A DNA stretch of 11,265 bases from an uncultured Flavobacteriaceae bacterium (lineage in GTDB: Bacteria; Bacteroidota; Bacteroidia; Flavobacteriales; Flavobacteriaceae): positions 1 to 11,265 of the forward strand of contig CALIIP010000259.1 of NCBI GenBank assembly GCA_938018045.1. The letters run 5' to 3'. Positions 1 through 5,623 of the stretch are shown piece by piece (the stretch's first letter is position 1; the number at the start of each line of letters is the position of its first letter). The notes below the pieces were generated by a model. That model was not told the origin of the DNA. It saw only the letters and a program-made list of their open reading frames with translations, and ran no database searches. Both the position numbers and the translations under genes were made by a program.

Positions 1-2752
1 TCCATACACTTCCAGAAACATCACTTAAATCTACAGTATATTCCTTGAAATAACCGTTTACATTTGGATTGTATGGGAATTGTCCTGGCGCTACAGTTAT
101 TCCTCTTCTTCCATTTGGATATTTATCACAGCCTACATAAATGTGCGCTTCAGTCATAACCCAACCATCTGCAATATTATATTTTACTTTCATATCACCG
201 CTTTCATAAGTTACCGTAACATTTCCAACTAAGGCACCATTATCTAAGCTACAATGAGCAGCTCCTGCATATAATGGTATAATCTCTTCATCTTCACATT
301 CCATATAGTTTGTCCAACCCCAACGATTAAACTCACTATCTAAGAAACATTCATTAACACTTCCTTTTGCAAAAGCAGTTTCAGAACCTCCTAAACAGTT
401 TTCAACATTTACAGTTATCAACGCTGTGTCATCTGGACATACATTACCACTCTCAACCGTATATGTAAAGTTGTAAGATCCTGGCGATAATCCTGTAGTA
501 TCAAACATTGATCCTGTCAAGGCTCCTGTTAAATCATCATCTGCAAAGCTTCCATCACCTACACTTACTAAGGTCGATAAATCTAGATTCATACCATCAC
601 AAACAGTTACACTATTATCAGCACCTGCATCTGCTGGTGGATATGCTGTTACGGTCAATACTGTTTTCCAAGGACAACCATTGCTATCAACTCTGTCGAT
701 ATCATAAACTCCTACTGCATAGGCTGTTCCTTCATAGGTAAACTCATCACCCTCACAAACCATTCCTGATGCAGTATCATCTGCTGTTACTGGATAGGCT
801 GTTACGGTCAATACTGTTTTCCACGGACAACCATTTGCGTCTGTTCTTCCGATTTCATAAACTCCAACTCCATAAGCAGTTCCTTCGTACGTGAACTCAT
901 CACCTACACAAACCATTCCTGATGCAATATCATCTGGTGTAACTGGATGCACATTTATAATAATTGGGCTTGTACTAAAACAACCATTATTATTATCGAC
1001 ACTTCTCACATAATATGTTGTGTCAATAATTGGAGATACTAATGTGTTTACTAAAGGATTAATGTTATTGTCGGCATCATTTTGAGTCGTATGGTATGTT
1101 GTTACATCTCCATTGTTTATACTTATCAATGTTGATAAATCTACACTATCATTTTTACAAATAGAAGTATCACTTGTATCTAAACTTGGTGGTGTAGTAT
1201 CTTGTGAAACTGCAATTTCAGCCTCAGCCATACATGCTCCTAATCCTGGATTATCAACTGTAGCAATTACTTTATATGTTCCTTGTTCAGTAGCAGCATA
1301 TTGATTTGTTATTGCTCCGTTTATAAGCACATCGTCTTTATACCATTCATATATATAAGTAAATGTATTTGGTGTAGGTGATGCTGTCAGTGTTACTGAA
1401 GTAATATTACAATCTAATTCTGTATCACCAGTTAGTTCAACACTAACTTCTGGTGGTGCACCTAAACTAAATGGGCCTGCTAAATCTTTAAGTTCAGCAG
1501 TAAAGGAGTCTGATGATCTTGTTTTTACGATTACATCTCCAAGAGAGCCAGCACATTCAGTTCCAGAACTTCCAGAATCCAATCCTAAGGCTGTAGCATT
1601 AATTGCTAATTCAGCAAAAGTTGTTTGATGATATGTAGTTGATAAATCTCCACCTGTAGAAATTGTTCCCCAAGGACCTGCATCAACTGGAGCGCCATCA
1701 TTTACTTGTGAGAAGAATGCTGAAGGAAGTCCAGCAATATCTGTTCTTTGCTGAATTTGTGCATACCCATAATTCCCTGCTCCATTACCACCAGAATACT
1801 TTACTCCTGTAAATTCAAAAGATCTAAAAGGAAGACCATTATGTGTGGTGAAGTAAGAATCCGGCACTCCAACAATTTCAATCCAAACATAAACTTCTAC
1901 TATTGCATTTGCTCCTCCATTCGCATAATCTACCGAAACAATTGCATCTCCAAACTGTTGTGTTGAACCATCAGCATTAAAAACATACGCTGTTCTACCA
2001 CCTGTAGCATCTAAATTTGTATCTGTAGTAATAGTGTTATTTGATATACTGATTCCTCCTCTAAATATTTCAAAATCTAAATGACTATCACCATTAGCAT
2101 TTCGTGTTGAAGCGCCAACTACAGCCCATTCTGTACCTAAAGTTTGACTTCCCACAGGAACATCTCTTCTTAAGTGTCCAAAAACATCTATAATGTCATT
2201 TTTCTGAGGGACACTTGCATTTGTAATAGTCCATGTATTTGGATTATCCACATTTTTATCAGTTCCTCCAGTAAATACATTAGAATCTTTATTGTTTCCT
2301 TTTGAGTTTTGATCTCTTAAATATACTGCATCAATCCACTGCCTTCCATTTGTATCATTCGTATAAGGCGCTATCGATGGATTCATTCTCACTTCTATTG
2401 TAGCATTGTTAACGCTTAATGCCGCAGTGTGATCGACTGTTTCGTCTATCACTCCAAATCCTGAAGATCCTTGAAACCAATCATCAGCTAGTCCAGAATC
2501 TGGGCCTGGAAATAATACATTTCCTGAATAAACTCCACCATCTATACCGAAACCGCCATTAATGGTTGTTTCAGTTGGGATTGTTTGGGCAAATAATAAA
2601 TTACTACCTATAAAAAAAAGCATAACGAAAAGTGAAAACTTCGCTATACTTTTTTTGAATGTTAAATTGTCTTCACAATGAGTTGCTGTGTTTGATAAGG
2701 CCAACCACGAAGTGATTTTCTTTATCTTACTAAGTAAGGTAATGGTTTTCAT
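1..2752 (-). CDS. Large secreted multi-domain adhesin-like protein, 3'-truncated by the window edge
   Basis: The reading frame is open from an ATG at 2752 to the left edge, 917 codons with no stop, so the C-terminus is missing. Residues 1-55 form a long signal peptide: a polar stretch with Lys at 9, 11 and 12, then KK and a hydrophobic core (about 36-54) ending FAQ. Residues 57-432 are an Asn/Gly/Thr-rich, probably beta-sandwich region I cannot assign to a family. Ig- or PKD-like modules follow at about 433-520 and 521-602, then two 51-residue repeats (603-704), another Ig-like module (705-785) and a Trp/Gly-rich module from C786. Proteins of this build in Flavobacteria are commonly exported by the type IX secretion system and act as surface adhesins or gliding-related proteins. 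That is inference, because the C-terminal sorting domain would lie outside the window. The gene is divergent from the TlpA operon. The coding call is firm; the function is open. Confidence 0.9.
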   Translation of the reverse strand, partial: MKTITLLSKIKKITSWLALSNTATHCEDNLTFKKSIAKFSLFVMLFFIGSNLLFAQTIPTETTINGGFGIDGGVYSGNVLFPGPDSGLADDWFQGSSGFGVIDETVDHTAALSVNNATIEVRMNPSIAPYTNDTNGRQWIDAVYLRDQNSKGNNKDSNVFTGGTDKNVDNPNTWTITNASVPQKNDIIDVFGHLRRDVPVGSQTLGTEWAVVGASTRNANGDSHLDFEIFRGGISISNNTITTDTNLDATGGRTAYVFNADGSTQQFGDAIVSVDYANGGANAIVEVYVWIEIVGVPDSYFTTHNGLPFRSFEFTGVKYSGGNGAGNYGYAQIQQRTDIAGLPSAFFSQVNDGAPVDAGPWGTISTGGDLSTTYHQTTFAELAINATALGLDSGSSGTECAGSLGDVIVKTRSSDSFTAELKDLAGPFSLGAPPEVSVELTGDTELDCNITSVTLTASPTPNTFTYIYEWYKDDVLINGAITNQYAATEQGTYKVIATVDNPGLGACMAEAEIAVSQDTTPPSLDTSDTSICKNDSVDLSTLISINNGDVTTYHTTQNDADNNINPLVNTLVSPIIDTTYYVRSVDNNNGCFSTSPIIINVHPVTPDDIASGMVCVGDEFTYEGTAYGVGVYEIGRTDANGCPWKTVLTVTAYPVTADDTASGMVCEGDEFTYEGTAYAVGVYDIDRVDSNGCPWKTVLTVTAYPPADAGADNSVTVCDGMNLDLSTLVSVGDGSFADDDLTGALTGSMFDTTGLSPGSYNFTYTVESGNVCPDDTALITVNVENCLGGSETAFAKGSVNECFLDSEFNRWGWTNYMECEDEEIIPLYAGAAHCSLDNGALVGNVTVTYESGDMKVKYNIADGWVMTEAHIYVGCDKYPNGRRGITVAPGQFPYNPNVNGYFKEYTVDLSDVSGSVW
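641..946 (-). repeat. Two tandem 153-bp (51-residue) protein-coding repeats
   Basis: Units 794-946 (residues 603-653) and 641-793 (residues 654-704) lie end to end inside the large secreted protein. By eye 43 of 51 residues are the same. Each unit begins PVT, has a Cys at unit position 13 (SGMVC), the run GDEFTYEGTAY, then NGCPWKTVLTVTAY at the end, giving two Cys per unit. Similar units with a Cys-Gly-Glu start and an 'NGC..' end occur in many Bacteroidota surface proteins (recalled, not searched). The high similarity suggests a recent duplication or gene conversion. Confidence 0.9.
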
Positions 2753-2809
2753 AGTATATATATTTAAATTAGTTTAAATTCTTAACTATGGAAATGACAT
2801 AACTAATCA

Positions 2810-2825
2810 TAATCCAATTGGATTA
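2810..2825. repeat. Perfect 16-bp palindrome in the leader of the secreted protein gene
   Basis: TAATCCAATTGGATTA reads the same on both strands. It lies 58 bp upstream of the ATG at 2752, where a dimeric regulator could bind or where a leader RNA could fold. No regulator family is assigned. Confidence 0.6.
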
Positions 2826-2884
2826 ATGAAAGGGCCTTTTAAAGCGTTTGTTAAAAAAAACAGTGAGGAAACACCAAAAATCTT

Positions 2885-2937
2885 TATAATTTATTAAAAA
2901 AGTAGAGGGCGAAAAATTATAATTTTAATAAATTATA
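2885..2937. repeat. 15-bp perfect inverted repeat with 23-nt spacer
   Basis: TATAATTTATTAAAA at 2885-2899 is the exact reverse complement of 2923-2937. The spacer carries the locally GC-richer stretch GTAGAGGGCG. The arms are purely A/T, so chance is not excluded, but a perfect 15-bp match in so short a region is notable. It lies upstream of the secreted protein gene. Confidence 0.55.
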
Positions 2938-2954
2938 TTTTACTTATGGAGTTG

Positions 2955-2977
2955 TTTTCTATTTCTAGAATAGAAAA
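2955..2977. repeat. 9-bp stem, 5-nt loop hairpin
   Basis: TTTTCTATT at 2955-2963 pairs with AATAGAAAA at 2969-2977 around the loop TCTAG. It partly overlaps the first copy of the 19-bp direct repeat. There is no T-tract of the usual kind after it and no gene reads into it, so it is not called as a terminator. Confidence 0.5.
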
Positions 2978-3017
2978 ACTAAGCAATTAATTTTTACCAA
3001 AACTAAGCAATTAATTT
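2975..3017. repeat. 19-bp direct repeat, two copies at 24-bp spacing
   Basis: AAAACTAAGCAATTAATTT is present at 2975-2993 and again, without mismatch, at 2999-3017. The start-to-start distance is 24 bp, a little over two helical turns. Two tandem operator sites or a replication-slippage duplication are both possible. It lies about 115 bp upstream of the -7 box of the TlpA operon. Confidence 0.8.
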
Positions 3018-3111
3018 AACTATCCAAATAAAAACTTATAAAAAAAAATTACAATCCTCTAAAAATCAATAGAAAACGCCTAACAAACTGTTAAAGTCTT
3101 ATGTAAAATTA

Positions 3112-3124
3112 TACATTGAATGTA
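3112..3124 (+). promoter_or_regulatory. Hyphenated dyad TACATTGAATGTA, possible operator
   Basis: TACATT and AATGTA are exact reverse complements around a central G. The dyad ends 8 bp upstream of the -7 box at 3133, in the promoter spacer, which is a usual place for a repressor site. The assignment as an operator is inference. Confidence 0.4.
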
Positions 3125-3132
3125 ATATATTT

Positions 3133-3140
3133 TATATTTG
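3133..3140 (+). promoter_or_regulatory. Bacteroidota-type -7 box (TATATTTG) for the TlpA operon
   Basis: TATATTTG matches the TAnnTTTG -7 consensus of the primary sigma factor in Bacteroidota and lies 31 bp before the ATG at 3172, leaving a short A-rich leader. I find no good -33 TTG/TTTG at the expected spacing; a TTG at 3116-3118 is too close. The -7 element is therefore the main support. Confidence 0.55.
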
Positions 3141-3171
3141 ACGACTGTTAACAAAATCAAAACCATTAAAA

Positions 3172-4176
3172 ATGAAGAAATTAGTATTTTTTATTGCTGC
3201 ATTGGCAATTGTATCATGTAAAAGCGAACCAAAAGATTATGTAACTCTTTCGGGAGAAATTACAGATAAGAATAGTGACTCAGTAGTTGTTAGAAGTAGA
3301 ACTTACTCAAAAACTATTAAGGTAAATGAAGATGGAACTTTTAGAGACACATTAAAAGTAGAAAAAGGAGTTTATTCTTTCTTTGATGGATCTGAAAGCG
3401 CATCAATTTTCTTAGAAAACGGATATGATATCAATATGACATTAGATACAAAAATGTTTGATGAAACTATAAAATATTCAGGTAATGGATCAGAGAACAA
3501 CAACTTTTTAGCAGCAAAATCTTTACTTGAAGAAAAATTATTCGATCAAGACTTTTCAAATTTAGATAAAGCAGGATTAGAGACAACATTTGAGAAAATC
3601 AAAACTGACTTAACTGAGTTTATCAACTCAAATAAAGGTGTAGACACAACAGTTATAAATAATAGTATAAAAGGACTTGAGCGTTCTATTGATGGAAATA
3701 AAAACTACTTTATGGGAATTGCTCAATTAAAAGAAGACTTACCTAAAGGGTCTAAATCTCCAACATTTGAGAAATACGAGAATTACAAAGGAGGAACAAC
3801 TTCACTAAGTGATTTAAAAGGTAAATATGTCTATGTTGATGTTTGGGCAACTTGGTGTGGACCTTGTAAGCGTGAAATTCCGTTTTTAAAAGAAGTTGAG
3901 AAAAAATATCATGGTAAAAATATTGAATTTGTAAGTATGTCTATTGATGCTGCAAAAGACCATGCCAAATGGAAAGCAATGGTTGCAGATAAAGAATTAG
4001 GAGGAGTTCAATTATTTGCTCCAAGTGATTGGAAATCACAGTTTGTACAAGACTATAAGATTAAAGGTATTCCACGTTTCTTATTGATTGATCCTAATGG
4101 AAATATTGTAACTCCAAGCGCACCAAGACCTTCTGATGAAGCATTAATAAAATTATTTGACCAAGAAAATATTTAA
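3172..4176 (+). CDS. TlpA-family thiol-disulfide oxidoreductase lipoprotein (copy 1)
   Basis: The product is a 334-residue periplasm-facing lipoprotein with a thioredoxin fold, expected to reduce or exchange disulfides in exported proteins. The short signal peptide ends in a lipobox (IVSC) with the acylated Cys at 16. Residues ~20-100 form a beta-rich N-terminal domain of the DUF4369 kind found before Bacteroidota TlpA domains. Residues ~105-190 are a charged, probably helical linker, and ~193-334 are the redoxin domain. The active site is W228-C-G-P-C232 in the context VWATWCGPCKREIPFL, with the cis-proline at P301 in GIPRFLLID. The ATG follows an A-rich stretch, which is normal in this phylum. 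It is the first gene of a three-gene operon; its paralogue starts 5 bp after its stop. The substrate is unknown. The family call is firm. Confidence 0.93.
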   Translation: MKKLVFFIAALAIVSCKSEPKDYVTLSGEITDKNSDSVVVRSRTYSKTIKVNEDGTFRDTLKVEKGVYSFFDGSESASIFLENGYDINMTLDTKMFDETIKYSGNGSENNNFLAAKSLLEEKLFDQDFSNLDKAGLETTFEKIKTDLTEFINSNKGVDTTVINNSIKGLERSIDGNKNYFMGIAQLKEDLPKGSKSPTFEKYENYKGGTTSLSDLKGKYVYVDVWATWCGPCKREIPFLKEVEKKYHGKNIEFVSMSIDAAKDHAKWKAMVADKELGGVQLFAPSDWKSQFVQDYKIKGIPRFLLIDPNGNIVTPSAPRPSDEALIKLFDQENI

Positions 4177-4181
4177 TATCT

Positions 4182-5177
4182 ATGAAAAAAATAATTTTAT
4201 TTCTTTTTGTTGCTACAATTTTTATTGGATGTAATGCGCCAAAAGATTATGTAACGCTATCAGGTAAAATTGATAATATTGAAACAAAAGAATTGACAAT
4301 TGCGTCACAAAAATTTTCAAAAAAAATCATAGTAAATGATGATGGTACTTTTAAAGATACATTAAAAGTTGAAAAAGGAATATATACAATGGTTAATGGG
4401 AACAATAAGTTTCCTTTATTTCTTGACAATGGATATAATCTTAAAATTGATACTGATGCTACAGATTTTTCTAACATTATTTTTAGCGGTAAAGGTACAG
4501 TCACTAATAACTATATTTTAGAACGTGTTAAATTTTCTAAGACAGATTTATTTAATGCTAAAACTTATTTTTCATTAGAAAAATCAGCATTTGATGTTAA
4601 GATTGAAGAGTTTAAAAAAGCATCTGTTGCTATTTCTACAACTGGTGTAGATTCATTGATTGTTGCTCAAATTGGAAATGATGATACTCGATTTTTAGAT
4701 TATTTAAATAAAAACTACCAAACAAAATATAATTCTGCAGTTAAGTTTGCTAAAGGAAAGCCATCTCCAAAATTTTTAGATTTTGAGAATTATAAAGGAG
4801 GGACAACTTCACTAGATGACTTAAAGGGTAAATATGTTTATATAGATGTTTGGGCAACTTGGTGTGGACCTTGTAAACAACAAATTCCGTTTTTAAAGAA
4901 AATTGAAGATAAATATCACGGAAAAAATATAGAGTTTGTAAGTATTTCTACTGATAGACCAAACAAGTATGATGCCTGGAAAAAAATGATTGTAGACCGT
5001 AATATGGGAGGAATTCAATTGTATGCTGGAAACAACAATACGTTTTCTAGAGATTATCAAATAAACTCAATTCCACGTTTTATCTTGGTAGATCCAGAAG
5101 GAAATATTGTTGATGCAGATGCTCCTAGACCTTCTGATCCTAGATTGATCGAATTATTTAATTCTCTTAAAATATAG
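4182..5177 (+). CDS. TlpA-family thiol-disulfide oxidoreductase lipoprotein (copy 2)
   Basis: This 331-residue protein is a tandem paralogue of the preceding gene with the same architecture. It has a signal peptide with lipobox FIGC (acylated Cys17), an N-terminal DUF4369-like domain sharing PKDYVTLSG and DTLKVEKG with copy 1, a diverged helical middle, and a thioredoxin domain. The redox motif is W227-C-G-P-C231, followed by KQQIPFL where copy 1 has KREIPFL. The cis-proline is P298. DNA around the active site is identical to copy 1 over 32 bases (3838-3869 and 4845-4876), while the middle is largely unlike. That pattern fits a duplication followed by selection on the catalytic domain and drift in the middle. 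It starts 5 bp after copy 1 and ends 4 bp before the DoxX gene, so the three are almost certainly co-transcribed. Confidence 0.93.
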   Translation: MKKIILFLFVATIFIGCNAPKDYVTLSGKIDNIETKELTIASQKFSKKIIVNDDGTFKDTLKVEKGIYTMVNGNNKFPLFLDNGYNLKIDTDATDFSNIIFSGKGTVTNNYILERVKFSKTDLFNAKTYFSLEKSAFDVKIEEFKKASVAISTTGVDSLIVAQIGNDDTRFLDYLNKNYQTKYNSAVKFAKGKPSPKFLDFENYKGGTTSLDDLKGKYVYIDVWATWCGPCKQQIPFLKKIEDKYHGKNIEFVSISTDRPNKYDAWKKMIVDRNMGGIQLYAGNNNTFSRDYQINSIPRFILVDPEGNIVDADAPRPSDPRLIELFNSLKI

Positions 5178-5181
5178 AATA

Positions 5182-5607
5182 ATGACAACGCAACAAAAAA
5201 CAAGTATAATCCAAAACATTTTCAGAATACTCTTAGGATGTTTTATGTTGTATGCAGGAATAAGCCACTTAACATTCAACAGGCTAGAATTTCAAGCACA
5301 AGTACCAAATTGGTTGCCTTTAAGTAAAGATTTGGTTGTTATAATTTCTGGAATTATAGAAATTATTCTAGGTTTATCAATGGTTTTTTGGAAAGGAAAA
5401 AGAGTACAAGCAGGAATAGCTTTAGCACTATTTTTCGTGCTTATTTTTCCTGGAAATATCGCTCAGTATATAAATGGAACTGATGGTTTTGGAGTGTTAA
5501 ATTCTGATAAAGCAAGATTAATACGTTTGTTTTTTCAGCCAGTACTTATCATTTGGGCATTGTGGTCTACAGGTGCTTTAAGTGCTTGGAAAGCAAGAAG
5601 AAAATAA
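5182..5607 (+). CDS. DoxX-family small integral membrane protein
   Basis: The product is 141 residues with four predicted membrane helices (about 11-30, 49-70, 75-93 and 112-131). It carries signatures of the DoxX/COG4270-type group: YAGISHL after helix 1 and FPGNIAQYING, comparable to the FPAN motif of relatives, after helix 3. The C-terminus is basic (KARRK), which favours a cytoplasmic end. It starts 4 bp after the second TlpA gene, making it the third gene of the operon. Related DoxX/MauE proteins are often near thioredoxin-like proteins, but this one has a single Cys (C20) and no CxxC, so it cannot itself act as a classical dithiol carrier. Its biochemical role is unknown. The stop is 16 bp from the stop of the convergent nnr gene. 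Confidence 0.85.
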   Translation: MTTQQKTSIIQNIFRILLGCFMLYAGISHLTFNRLEFQAQVPNWLPLSKDLVVIISGIIEIILGLSMVFWKGKRVQAGIALALFFVLIFPGNIAQYINGTDGFGVLNSDKARLIRLFFQPVLIIWALWSTGALSAWKARRK

Positions 5608-5623
5608 ACTTATTTTAAAGACA

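Larger units (their letters stand above)
2753..3171. other. 419-bp divergent intergenic region, AT-rich, no gene seen
   Basis: The region separates the start of the large secreted protein gene (leftward) from the first TlpA-like gene (rightward). I see no coding frame with a convincing product and no tRNA-like fold. It contains a 16-bp palindrome, a 15-bp inverted repeat, a 9-bp hairpin, a 19-bp direct repeat and a promoter-proximal dyad, each listed separately. It must hold both promoters. Only the rightward -7 box is clear. The best leftward candidate, GATTTTTG on the minus strand at 2875-2882, has one mismatch to TAnnTTTG and is not called. Confidence 0.7.

Noticed and set aside
508..1966. 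Short plus-strand open frames (508-741, 1113-1304, 1748-1966) opposite the large secreted protein
   Set aside because: They are antisense to a continuous 917-codon frame with clear protein-like composition; their translations are low-complexity or lack any recognisable domain.
1..2752. Frameshift or pseudogene in the secreted protein gene
   Set aside because: Translation stays in one frame with consistent composition from the ATG at 2752 to the final codon at 2-4.
2875..2882. Leftward -7 box GATTTTTG for the secreted protein gene
   Set aside because: One mismatch at an important position and no -33 element; too weak in AT-rich DNA.
2955..2977. Intrinsic terminator
   Set aside because: No gene transcribes into it from either side, the stem is A/T-rich and no proper T-tract follows.
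2975..3017. CRISPR array suggested by the direct repeat
   Set aside because: Only two copies with a 5-bp spacer, no further units and no cas genes.
4247..4504. Minus-strand open frame opposite the second TlpA-like gene
   Set aside because: It is antisense to a well-supported lipoprotein gene and has no start context or family features.
3838..4876. Assembly duplication producing the two TlpA-like genes
   Set aside because: The copies differ throughout, including signal peptides and middle regions; only the active-site DNA is identical, as expected for paralogues.
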